Under the pieces are notes generated by a model. It was not told where the DNA came from, searched no databases, and was given only the letters and a program-made list of their open reading frames with translations. A DNA stretch of 20,889 nucleotides. Origin: Gallionella sp. GTDB lineage: Bacteria; Pseudomonadota; Gammaproteobacteria; Burkholderiales; Gallionellaceae. The position numbers were made by a program, and so were the translations under genes. Shown one piece after another: positions 1 through 7,103 of the stretch. The first letter of the stretch is position 1. Every line of letters starts with the position of its first letter. The stretch spans positions 1 to 20,889 of the forward strand of contig JANLID010000283.1 in NCBI GenBank assembly GCA_024654105.1, written 5' to 3'.

Positions 1-63
1 CTGCTCGACAAGATCAAGGCAACAAAAAACAACGCGGAGTTTTTCGACTCCATGCGCCGCTAA
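1..63 (+). CDS. C-terminal end of an unidentified protein (partial)
   Basis: The first 63 bases read openly in frame 1 and end in TAA. They encode 20 residues ending KNNAEFFDSMRR. The start lies outside the window. The reading frame stops just before a good promoter for rplU, which fits a real gene end, but 20 residues are too few to identify a family. In many betaproteobacteria ispB lies divergently upstream of rplU; this frame is on the same strand as rplU, so it is not that arrangement. It could also be a chance open frame. Confidence 0.4.
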   Translation: MLDKIKATKNNAEFFDSMRR

Positions 64-72
64 AAAATGGTT

Positions 73-100
73 TTGACGGGTGCGGATATTTATGTATAAT
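73..100 (+). promoter_or_regulatory. Sigma70-type promoter for rplU-rpmA
   Basis: TTGACG at 73-78 and a perfect TATAAT at 95-100 are separated by 16 bases. The pair sits between the preceding stop codon and the rplU start at 153, leaving a leader of about 45 bases with a GAGG ribosome-binding site near 144-147. Both boxes are seen directly; that they drive the ribosomal-protein operon is inference. Confidence 0.75.
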
Positions 101-152
101 CCGCGCCTTCGCAAAAAATCGCCCAAAAATCACAATAGTTATCGAGGTTGTT

Positions 153-464
153 ATGTACGCAGTCATTAAAACCGGTGGTAAGCAATATCGCGTCACTTCC
201 GGCGAAACTTTGAAAGTTGAAATCATCCCCGGCGACGTAGGCAGTGCCATCGTGCTGGACAAGGTGCTGATGGTAGCCGATGGCGACAAGCTGTCCGTTG
301 GCAAGCCGTTGCTGGCTGGCGCTTCCGTGCAGGCGACCATCGTGTCGCATGGCCGCGGCGACAAGGTACGCATTTTCAAGATGCGCCGCCGCAAGCACTA
401 CCAGAAAAATCAAGGTCATCGTCAAAACTACACCGAGATCCGCATCGACGGCATTTCCGCGTAA
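153..464 (+). CDS. rplU: 50S ribosomal protein L21
   Basis: A component of the large ribosomal subunit that binds 23S rRNA. The 103-residue length is normal for bacterial L21. The N-terminus MYAVIKTGGKQYRV and the basic C-terminal stretch with KMRRRKHYQKNQGHRQ followed by YTEI are diagnostic of the family. It is preceded by GAGG about six bases before the ATG and by a consensus promoter. It forms a two-gene unit with rpmA, 21 bases downstream, as in most bacteria. Nothing unusual is seen in the sequence. Confidence 0.98.
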   Translation: MYAVIKTGGKQYRVTSGETLKVEIIPGDVGSAIVLDKVLMVADGDKLSVGKPLLAGASVQATIVSHGRGDKVRIFKMRRRKHYQKNQGHRQNYTEIRIDGISA

Positions 465-485
465 TTTTCGTAAGGAGCAGATAAT

Positions 486-743
486 ATGGCATCAAAAAAA
501 GGCGGCGGCAGTACCAGTAACGGACGCGATTCACATTCAAAACGACTGGGTGTGAAGAGCTACGGCGGCGAATTGATCAGCGCGGGCAGCATCATTGTGC
601 GCCAGCGTGGCACCGAATTTCATCCCGGCGAAAACGTTGGCATGGGCAAGGATCACACCCTGTTTGCCAAGATCACCGGCAAAGTGGTGTTTGCCATCAA
701 GGGCGCACAACAGCGTAGAACTGTTTCGATCGTCGCCGCGTAA
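486..743 (+). CDS. rpmA: 50S ribosomal protein L27
   Basis: L27 sits near the peptidyl-transferase centre, its N-terminal tail reaching the tRNA CCA ends. The 85-residue protein begins MASKKGGGSTSNGRDSHSKR with the typical flexible basic N-terminus, followed by the conserved GVK.YGGE and IIVRQRGT segments. The Shine-Dalgarno AAGGAG at 472-477 lies eight bases before ATG. There is no N-terminal cleavable extension of the Firmicutes type. An intrinsic terminator follows 24 bases after the stop, so the rplU-rpmA transcript probably ends here rather than running freely into obgE. Confidence 0.98.
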   Translation: MASKKGGGSTSNGRDSHSKRLGVKSYGGELISAGSIIVRQRGTEFHPGENVGMGKDHTLFAKITGKVVFAIKGAQQRRTVSIVAA

Positions 744-766
744 AACTGCGTCGCTCGAAACGAATC

Positions 767-793
767 AGCCCTATCGCAAGGTAGGGCTTTTTT
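767..793 (+). terminator. Intrinsic terminator after rpmA
   Basis: AGCCCTA (767-773) pairs perfectly with TAGGGCT (782-788) across an 8-base loop and is followed by a T run through 793. This is a standard rho-independent terminator on the + strand. It separates rplU-rpmA from obgE, which in other bacteria is often co-transcribed with them. Confidence 0.8.
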
Positions 794-802
794 ATTTGTA
801 GC

Positions 803-846
803 GTAGGGTGGGCTGTGCCCACCATGTCGGGCACGGCCCGACCTAC
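803..846. repeat. REP/BIME-like paired hairpins before obgE
   Basis: GTAG (803-806) is followed by the hairpin GGTGGGC-TGT-GCCCACC (807-823), two spacer bases, a second hairpin GTCGGGC-ACG-GCCCGAC (826-842) and CTAC (843-846), the reverse complement of GTAG. Two hairpins in inverted orientation with outward GTAG tetranucleotides match the organisation of bacterial interspersed mosaic elements built from REP units. Membership in a genome-wide family cannot be shown from one window. Confidence 0.7.
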
Positions 847-877
847 ATTCTGGTTCCGGCTCATCCGGCTTAGGCTC

Positions 878-1942
878 ATGAAATTCATAGACGAATCAAA
901 AATCGAAGTATTCGCCGGCAAGGGCGGCAATGGCGCGGCCAGCTTTCGCCGCGAAAAATACATCGAAAAGGGCGGTCCGGACGGCGGCGACGGCGGGCGT
1001 GGCGGCAGCGTGTATGCGCTGGCGGACCGCAACATCAATACGCTGGTTGACTATCGCTTCACCCGCACCCATCGCGCCAAGAACGGCGAATCCGGGCGCG
1101 GCGCAGATTGTTATGGCAAGGGCGCGGACGATGTCGTGTTGCGCATGCCGGTCGGCACGGTGATTACCGATATCAACAGCGGCGAAGTCATCGCCGATCT
1201 CACCCATGACGGCGAAAAGGCCTTGCTGGCACAGGGCGGCAAGGGTGGTTTGGGCAACCTGCATTTCAAGTCGAGCACCAACCGTGCGCCGCGCCAGTGC
1301 ACGCCGGGCGAACCCGGCGAGGAACGCGAATTGCAGCTCGAGCTGAAGGTGCTCGCCGATGTCGGATTGCTCGGTATGCCGAACGCCGGAAAATCCACTT
1401 TCATCCGCGCCGTTTCGGCGGCACGCCCCAAGGTGGCGGATTATCCGTTCACCACGTTGCACCCGAATCTGGGCGTGGTGCGCGTCTCGCATGAAAAGAG
1501 TTTCGTCATCGCCGACATTCCAGGCCTGATCGAAGGTGCGGCGGAAGGCGCCGGGCTGGGGCATCAATTCCTGCGCCACCTGGCGCGCACCCGCCTGCTG
1601 CTGCATCTGGTGGACATTGCGCCACTGTATGAGGGAACCGATCCGGTTGCCGAAGCGCGCGCTATACTTAACGAATTGAAAAAATACGATCAATCGCTTT
1701 ATGAAAAACCGCGCTGGCTGGTATTGAACAAACTGGATTTACTGGAAGATCGCGAAGGAAAAATAGCCGCCTTCCTCAAGCAATTCACCGATTTCGACCG
1801 CCACTTCGCCATCTCGGCGATCAACGGCGAAGGTTGCAAGGAATTGACTTACGCGATCATGGAACACTTGCAGGAGATGGCCAAACAGGAACAACAAGCC
1901 GCCATGAACAGCGCACAGGAAACCGACACAGATACTCTCTAA
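878..1942 (+). CDS. obgE: GTPase Obg (ribosome assembly, stringent response)
   Basis: Obg is an essential GTPase that binds the 50S subunit and takes part in ribosome maturation and ppGpp-linked growth control. The 354-residue protein has the glycine-rich Obg fold at about 1-158 (GGNGAASFRREKYIEKGGPDGG), then the G domain with G1 GMPNAGKST at 166-174, the switch/G3 region around DIPGLIEGA at 213-221 and G4 NKLD at 284-287, and a short acidic tail. The ATG at 878 is chosen because MKFIDESKIEV is the family's usual N-terminus; an in-frame start at 815 would add 21 residues translated from the upstream palindromic repeat. No good Shine-Dalgarno precedes it: the only purine run, AGG at 872-874, is too close. 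proB follows after 8 bases. Confidence 0.96.
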   Translation: MKFIDESKIEVFAGKGGNGAASFRREKYIEKGGPDGGDGGRGGSVYALADRNINTLVDYRFTRTHRAKNGESGRGADCYGKGADDVVLRMPVGTVITDINSGEVIADLTHDGEKALLAQGGKGGLGNLHFKSSTNRAPRQCTPGEPGEERELQLELKVLADVGLLGMPNAGKSTFIRAVSAARPKVADYPFTTLHPNLGVVRVSHEKSFVIADIPGLIEGAAEGAGLGHQFLRHLARTRLLLHLVDIAPLYEGTDPVAEARAILNELKKYDQSLYEKPRWLVLNKLDLLEDREGKIAAFLKQFTDFDRHFAISAINGEGCKELTYAIMEHLQEMAKQEQQAAMNSAQETDTDTL

Positions 1943-1950
1943 AGCTAAAT

Positions 1951-3069
1951 ATGAGAACAGCATTAAATCAATGTAAACGCATTGTCGTCAAAGTAGGCAG
2001 CAGCCTGGTGACCAACCAGGGCGCGGGGCTGGACCTTGATGCGCTGAGCAACTGGGCACGGCAAATCGCCGCACTCAACGCCGGCGACCATGAGGTGGTG
2101 CTGGTATCCTCCGGCGCAATTGCCGAAGGCATGCAACGCTTGGGCTGGCGCACCCGCCCTGTTTCGATACACAATTTGCAGGCCGCCGCCGCAGTCGGCC
2201 AGATGGGGTTGGTGCAGGCCTATGAAAGTTGCTTCCGTAAACATGGTTTGCATGCCGCGCAAGTGCTGCTCACCCATGCCGATCTGGCCGACCGCGAACG
2301 CTATCTGAACGCACGCACCACGCTGACCACGCTGCTTTCGTTGCGCGTCATTCCGATCATCAACGAGAACGACACGGTGGTGACCGACGAAATCAAATTC
2401 GGCGACAACGACACGCTGGGCGCGCTGGTCGCCAACCTGATCGAAGCCGACGTACTTATCATCCTCACCGACCAGAATGGGCTATATACCGCCGACCCGC
2501 GTAAAGATCAAAGCGCCACACTGGTCAGCGAAGCGCAGGCCGGCGATATGCAACTGGAAAGCATGGCAGGCGGCGCAGGCAGCCATCTAGGCCGCGGCGG
2601 CATGATCACCAAGATACTCGCGGCAAAACGCGCGGCACGCAGCGGCGCACATACCATTATCGCCTCAGGTCATGAGCGCGACGTACTGTTGCGTTTGCTG
2701 CAAGGCGAGGCCATCGGCACACTGCTCACTGCGGCCACCCCTACTCTGGCAGCACGCAAACAATGGCTGGCCAGTCATTTGCAGGTTGCTGGGAAACTGG
2801 TGTTGGATAGCGGGGCAATCAATGCGTTACGCTCCGGCGGAAAGAGTTTGCTGCCGATTGGCGTCAGGAGCGTGTTCGGGGAATTCGAGCGCGGCGCCGT
2901 CGTCGCCTGCGTCGGCGAGGACGGCAGCGACATTGCGCGCGGTCTGACCAACTATAACGCAGACGAAGCGCAGCGCATCGCTGGCCACGCCAGCCAGGAA
3001 ATCGAAGCCTTGCTCGGGTACGGCGGCGACGCAGAAATCATCCATCGTGACAATCTGGTTTTGCTGTGA
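1951..3069 (+). CDS. proB: Glutamate 5-kinase
   Basis: ProB phosphorylates L-glutamate to gamma-glutamyl phosphate, the first step of proline synthesis, and is normally feedback-inhibited by proline. The 372-residue length matches the two-domain form. The amino-acid-kinase domain (about 8-250) shows RIVVKVGSSLV with Lys14, LVSSGAIAEG, INENDTV, FGDNDTLGALVA and GRGGMITKILAA. A C-terminal PUA domain follows from about residue 280, containing GAINAL and SLLPIGV. The ATG at 1951 starts at the conserved N-terminus; the upstream in-frame extension overlaps obgE and is spurious. It follows obgE by 8 bases, an order seen in many betaproteobacteria. A strong inverted repeat spans its stop codon. Confidence 0.96.
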   Translation: MRTALNQCKRIVVKVGSSLVTNQGAGLDLDALSNWARQIAALNAGDHEVVLVSSGAIAEGMQRLGWRTRPVSIHNLQAAAAVGQMGLVQAYESCFRKHGLHAAQVLLTHADLADRERYLNARTTLTTLLSLRVIPIINENDTVVTDEIKFGDNDTLGALVANLIEADVLIILTDQNGLYTADPRKDQSATLVSEAQAGDMQLESMAGGAGSHLGRGGMITKILAAKRAARSGAHTIIASGHERDVLLRLLQGEAIGTLLTAATPTLAARKQWLASHLQVAGKLVLDSGAINALRSGGKSLLPIGVRSVFGEFERGAVVACVGEDGSDIARGLTNYNADEAQRIAGHASQEIEALLGYGGDAEIIHRDNLVLL

Positions 3070-3087
3070 AGCAGCAAAACCAGATTG
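3051..3087. terminator. 16-bp perfect inverted repeat across the proB stop codon
   Basis: CAATCTGGTTTTGCTG (3051-3066) is exactly complementary to CAGCAAAACCAGATTG (3072-3087), with the 5-base loop TGAAG containing the TGA stop. There is no long T run on either side, so it is not a textbook intrinsic terminator. Its position between convergent genes suggests transcript-end formation or 3'-end protection in both directions. The repeat is seen directly; the role is inference. Confidence 0.6.
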
Positions 3088-3096
3088 CGGCGCAGA

Positions 3097-3119
3097 CTTA
3101 ACTTGCGCAAAAAGTTAAG
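3097..3119. repeat. Second inverted repeat in the proB/diguanylate cyclase gap
   Basis: CTTAACTT (3097-3104) pairs with AAGTTAAG (3112-3119) over a 7-base loop. It lies 10 bases beyond the larger inverted repeat, in the 99-base convergent gap. The stem is A/T-rich and has no T tail, so it may be a weak accessory hairpin. Nothing else was recognised in this gap. Confidence 0.4.
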
Positions 3120-3168
3120 CCGCACAGCGGCGGCCAAAGGCAAAGCCTGAATCGCTGCAAGACAGAGA

Positions 3169-4140
3169 CTAATCCCCCTCCCCATACCCCAGACATTCCA
3201 CCCTGTTGCGTCCATGTTCCTTGGCAATATACAGGGCGATATCTGCAGACTTCACCAGCTTCTCCGCTGACAATTCCTCGCCGGGTACCACACTCACCAC
3301 ACCGCAACTAATCGTGACATGTTTATAATCCGAGCCATCATGCGGAATTTTGAGCGCACTCAAGTTTTGCCTGATCCGGTCGGCTACCCAACGCGCCCCT
3401 TCCTGATCGGTCTCAGCGAGAATCAACACAAACTCTTCGCCACCATAACGGGCTGCCATGTCACCGGGACGGGATGCGGTACGCGACACTTCTTTCGCTA
3501 CCAACCTGAGGCATTCATCACCCGTCTGATGTCCATACTTGTCGTTGTACTTCTTGAAAAGATCCACATCGAACAGGATGACAGATAATGGCTTCTTGAG
3601 GCGGCGGCACCGCCGCCACTCACGATCCAATGATTCATCAAACAAACGTCGATTGGCAATGCCGGTTAATCCGTCTGTCGTTGAGAGCCGCTGCAATTCC
3701 TGGTTGGCCTCATTCAGCCGTTCTGCCAACCCGACCAATGCTCTCTGCATCCTTACCAAACGATGCATTGCATTCACCTTGGCCTGCAGCACTACCCGTC
3801 CAACAGGTTTCATCAAATAATCGTCGCCGCCTACTTCAATACCCTGTGCCAAATCTTCATCCTTGGACATCACACTCAAGAAAATAATTGCCGTCCAGTC
3901 ATTTTTGCCCTGCAGCCTGCGAATTTCTTTTGCCACATCAAAGCCGTCAATATCAGGCAGAATAATGTCAAGCAGGATGATATCCGGGCGTTCATTGCGA
4001 TACATCTCAATTGCGGCGCTGCCGGTTTCCGCAACCAGCGGAAGGACGTCCATATCCTCGAGATAATCTGTAATGGCTTTGATAGCGACTTTACTGTCCT
4101 CTACCACCATGACTTTCAGCTTACCCGGTTTTTTCGTCAA
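3169..4140 (-). CDS. Response regulator with diguanylate cyclase (GGDEF) output
   Basis: A two-component receiver fused to a cyclase that makes c-di-GMP from two GTP. The 323-residue protein has a REC domain at about 8-125 with acidic pair E14-D15, phospho-acceptor D58 (IILLDIILPD), S89 and K111 (LMKP). A coiled linker (about 126-152) leads to the GGDEF domain, which has DGLTGIANRR and an intact active site GGEEF at 233-237. An inhibitory I-site RPGD (224-227) lies five residues upstream, so product feedback is expected. The start is TTG at 4140: the next ATG (4110) would cut into the first receiver beta-strand. It begins 2 bases after the stop of the peptidase gene, so the two are probably translationally coupled. 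No partner histidine kinase is in the window. Confidence 0.92.
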   Translation of the reverse strand: MTKKPGKLKVMVVEDSKVAIKAITDYLEDMDVLPLVAETGSAAIEMYRNERPDIILLDIILPDIDGFDVAKEIRRLQGKNDWTAIIFLSVMSKDEDLAQGIEVGGDDYLMKPVGRVVLQAKVNAMHRLVRMQRALVGLAERLNEANQELQRLSTTDGLTGIANRRLFDESLDREWRRCRRLKKPLSVILFDVDLFKKYNDKYGHQTGDECLRLVAKEVSRTASRPGDMAARYGGEEFVLILAETDQEGARWVADRIRQNLSALKIPHDGSDYKHVTISCGVVSVVPGEELSAEKLVKSADIALYIAKEHGRNRVECLGYGEGD

Positions 4141-4142
4141 GA

Positions 4143-5114
4143 TTACAACCCCGCGAGACGATGACCAGGTTGCCTGGTCACCGTCGCTTCACGTCGATCT
4201 ACACGATGCCCCGGTGCTTCCCGTTGCCCGCTTCCTGTCCTCGCATTGACGCCTTCTATCCACTTCTTGATGCGGTTGGCATCCCCGACACGGGTAAACT
4301 TTCCCCATGAATCAAGCAGTACGATGATCATCTGACGCTGATTGATTGTCGCCTCCATCACCAGGCAACGCCCCGCTTCGCTGATATAACCGGTTTTACT
4401 CACACCGATATCCCACGATGCATTCCTGACCAATGGATTGGTGTTGGTAAACCGCATTTCGCGGCCTCTCCAGCCGTCCACGGAATGCGACGCGGTAGTT
4501 GTATACTGATGTATCAAGGCATAGTCGCGCGCGGCTGCAACCATTTTGACCAGATCGTATGCGGTGGAAACGTTGTTGCTGCTTAATCCGGTAGGGTCAA
4601 GGAAACGTGTGTCATGCATACCGAGTTCACGCGCTTTGGCATTCATTGCCGCAATTGCTGCGTCATACCCACCCGGATAAGTACGTGCCAAAGCGGACGC
4701 TGCACGGTTTTCCGAAGCCATTAATGCCAGCTTGAGCAGCTCACTGCGGGTAAGTGTCATGCCCATACGCAGGCGTGAATGCGTGCCTTTAAGCGTATCA
4801 ATATCAGCCACATCAATGCTGATTTCTTCGTCCAGCGGCAACTGCGCATCCAGCACCACCATCGCCGTCATCAATTTGGTAATGGAGGCGATGGGAGCCT
4901 GCACGTCGGAATTCTTGCTGTACAGCGGGCGCTGTGTCTGTTGGTCGTATATCACTGCAATCGTGGAGCGCAACTTGGGTTCAGAACCGGCTTGGGATGC
5001 TGATCCGGAGACAGCGCGCTCCGACTTCAGCGAAGCGCCATTTGCGTTACGCTCTCCCGCGTGGGCTGCCAGCATTGGTCCTGCCAATAGGCAGATCAGC
5101 AATATTTTTCTCAT
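4143..5114 (-). CDS. pbpG: Periplasmic D-Ala-D-Ala peptidase, PBP7-like (serine peptidase S11)
   Basis: A penicillin-binding protein of the S11 family, which cleaves D-Ala-D-Ala or D-Ala-meso-DAP cross-links in peptidoglycan. The 323-residue protein starts with a signal peptide (MRKILLICLLAGPMLAAHA, about 1-19). The catalytic motifs are all present: SITK at 77-80, SEN at 134-136 and KTG at 240-242. Lack of a C-terminal amphipathic membrane anchor and the short length favour the PbpG endopeptidase type over DacA/DacC carboxypeptidases. The ATG at 5114 is chosen because GGGGGAGG lies just upstream; the ATG-like start 21 bases earlier lacks a ribosome-binding site and would disturb the signal peptide. 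It precedes the diguanylate cyclase regulator, linking wall remodelling with c-di-GMP by context only. Confidence 0.88.
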   Translation of the reverse strand: MRKILLICLLAGPMLAAHAGERNANGASLKSERAVSGSASQAGSEPKLRSTIAVIYDQQTQRPLYSKNSDVQAPIASITKLMTAMVVLDAQLPLDEEISIDVADIDTLKGTHSRLRMGMTLTRSELLKLALMASENRAASALARTYPGGYDAAIAAMNAKARELGMHDTRFLDPTGLSSNNVSTAYDLVKMVAAARDYALIHQYTTTASHSVDGWRGREMRFTNTNPLVRNASWDIGVSKTGYISEAGRCLVMEATINQRQMIIVLLDSWGKFTRVGDANRIKKWIEGVNARTGSGQREAPGHRVDRREATVTRQPGHRLAGL

Positions 5115-5147
5115 GTACAACCTCCCCCGCACCACTTATTGCTACGA

Positions 5148-5175
5148 AGCATACCTGAATATCGATATAAATCAA
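5148..5175 (-). promoter_or_regulatory. Possible promoter for the peptidase-cyclase pair
   Basis: Read on the minus strand, TTGATT (5175-5170) and TATGCT (5153-5148) are 16 bases apart in the 57-base gap after the ABC transporter gene. The -35 box overlaps the transporter stop codon. The match is moderate, and read-through from the transporter is equally possible. Confidence 0.35.
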
Positions 5176-6968
5176 TAGGCAGGATAAATTTGTTCCTCTT
5201 GCTTCTGAAGATTCCACATTTGCGCATAAATCCTGTCCTGCGCCAGCAATTCACGGTGCGAACCGCGCTCAACAATACACCCCTTGTCCATCACCAATAT
5301 CTGGTCGGCATCCACCACAGTGGACAGGCGGTGCGCAATGATGAGCGTGGTACGGTTCTGCGCAATCGTGCGCAGCTCGGCCTGAATCGCTTTTTCTGAT
5401 TTTGAATCGAGCGCGGAAGTGGCTTCATCAAAAATCAGTATTGCCGGATTTTTCAAAATGGCACGCGCAATCGCCACGCGCTGCTTCTCACCACCGGACA
5501 GCTTCAGGCCACGCTCACCCACCATGCTCTCATAACCCTGCGGCAATGATTCGACGAATTCATGGATGTGCGCGGCCTGTGCTGCGGCGATAATTTCGCC
5601 ACGCGTCGCATCAGGGCGACCATAGGCGATATTGTAATAAATCGTATCGTTAAACAACACGGTATCCTGCGGCACAATGCCAATTGCCGCACGCAGACTG
5701 CTTTGCGTCACTTCGCGGACATCGCGTCCATTGATGAGAATCCGCCCCTGCTGCACATCGTAGAAGCGGAACAACAAGCGCGAAAGCGTGGACTTGCCGG
5801 CACCGCTTGCCCCGACTACCGCTATCGTGTGTCCCTCCGGGATGACAAAGCTCACATCGAACAGAATCTGCCGGTCCGGCGCATAACCGAAACCGACCTG
5901 CTCGAAGCGCACCTCGGTCTTGCCCACCGGCAAAACTTGCGCGTCCGGCGCATCGGCGATTTCGCGATGTTCGCTCAACAGTCTGAACATTTTTTCCATG
6001 TCCGCCAGGGCATGGCGAATTTCACGATAGACGAAGCCGAGAAAATGCAGCGGCATGTACAACTGAATCAAGAACACGTTGACCAGCACCAGATCCCCCA
6101 GCGTCATCTCTCCTTTTACCACTCCGTCGGCAGCCAGCAGCATCAGCGCCGTGATGCCGGTGGCGACAATCAAGCTCTGCCCCGCATTCAGGTATGCCAG
6201 CGAGGTGGTGTTGCGCACCGCCGCGATCTCCCAGCGCTGCATATTCTCGTCATAACGCCGCGCTTCATATTGTTCATTGCCGAAATATTTCACCGTTTCA
6301 TAATTCAGCAGGCTGTCGATGGCACGGCTGTTTGCTTTGGAATCCAGATCGTTCATGGAGCGGCGCACTACCATGCGCCATTCGGTGACGAACAAGGTGA
6401 ACGCGATATAAATCAGCAGTGTGACAAACGTAATCACCGCGAACCACACGTTGTATTTGCTGAACAGGATTGCGGCCACCAAACCGATTTCCAGCAAGGT
6501 GGGCAGGATATTGAACAGCATGAAATTCAGCAAGAAACTGATACCGCGCGTGCCGCGCTCGATATCGCGCGACACCCCGCCAGTCTGCCGGTCGAGATGA
6601 AAGCGCAAGCTGAGACTGTGCAGATGTTCGAATACCTGCAGCGCCACGCGCCGGATCGCGCGCTGCGTTACCTTGGCGAACACCGCATCGCGCAACTCGC
6701 CGAACAGCGTGCTGAACAGGCGCAACACCCCGTAGCCGATGACCAGAAACACCGGCACGGCCAGTACCGCATGCGATGAATCCAACGCGTCAATAATCTC
6801 CTTGAGTACCAGCGGCACCGAAACATTGGCGAGCTTGGACAATACCAGCAGGCTCAACGCAATCACCACGCGCCACTTGAATTCCCAAAGATAGGGCAGC
6901 AAGGAGCGAATGGTCTGCCAGTCGGCGGGCGTGTGATTATTCGATGATGGAATCCGGGAAGAACGCAT
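5172..6968 (-). CDS. Atm1/HMT1-type ABC exporter (fused membrane and ATPase half-transporter)
   Basis: A homodimeric ABC half-transporter of the inner membrane. The 598-residue protein has an exporter membrane domain (about 20-330) and a C-terminal ATPase domain with Walker A GASGAGKST (386-394), Q-loop in IVPQD (431-435), signature LSGGE (490-494), Walker B ILIFDE (510-515) and H-loop His546. The segments GTRGISFLLNFMLFNILPT and LLNYETVKYFGNE are characteristic of the Atm1/ABCB7/HMT1 subgroup rather than MsbA. Characterised relatives export glutathione-linked sulfur species or metal-thiol conjugates; substrate here is inference. All ATPase motifs are intact. There is no clear Shine-Dalgarno before the ATG at 6968. 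It is followed after 57 bases by pbpG. Confidence 0.9.
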   Translation of the reverse strand: MRSSRIPSSNNHTPADWQTIRSLLPYLWEFKWRVVIALSLLVLSKLANVSVPLVLKEIIDALDSSHAVLAVPVFLVIGYGVLRLFSTLFGELRDAVFAKVTQRAIRRVALQVFEHLHSLSLRFHLDRQTGGVSRDIERGTRGISFLLNFMLFNILPTLLEIGLVAAILFSKYNVWFAVITFVTLLIYIAFTLFVTEWRMVVRRSMNDLDSKANSRAIDSLLNYETVKYFGNEQYEARRYDENMQRWEIAAVRNTTSLAYLNAGQSLIVATGITALMLLAADGVVKGEMTLGDLVLVNVFLIQLYMPLHFLGFVYREIRHALADMEKMFRLLSEHREIADAPDAQVLPVGKTEVRFEQVGFGYAPDRQILFDVSFVIPEGHTIAVVGASGAGKSTLSRLLFRFYDVQQGRILINGRDVREVTQSSLRAAIGIVPQDTVLFNDTIYYNIAYGRPDATRGEIIAAAQAAHIHEFVESLPQGYESMVGERGLKLSGGEKQRVAIARAILKNPAILIFDEATSALDSKSEKAIQAELRTIAQNRTTLIIAHRLSTVVDADQILVMDKGCIVERGSHRELLAQDRIYAQMWNLQKQEEQIYPAY

Positions 6969-7103
6969 AATCAGCAGTCAGAATTTCAGGCGGGATCGTA
7001 ACCGCCGCGTATGCAAAAAAAAACAAGTGGGGCGTATGGCAACATGCGACTTTCCGTGCGCTACATCAACCCATGGCGTGTTTGTGAGTAACACCCTGAT
7101 GAC

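Noticed and set aside
896..1693. 265-codon open frame on the minus strand
   Set aside because: It is antisense to obgE, which has all G motifs; no recognisable domain.
5562..6779. 405-codon open frame on the + strand
   Set aside because: It lies wholly antisense to the ABC exporter, whose motifs are complete; composition is that of a mirrored frame.
6969..7103. Search for a promoter or small gene between the ABC exporter and the GGDEF-EAL gene
   Set aside because: Only a T-rich stretch near 7010-7025 and weak partial repeats are seen; no open frame or convincing promoter.
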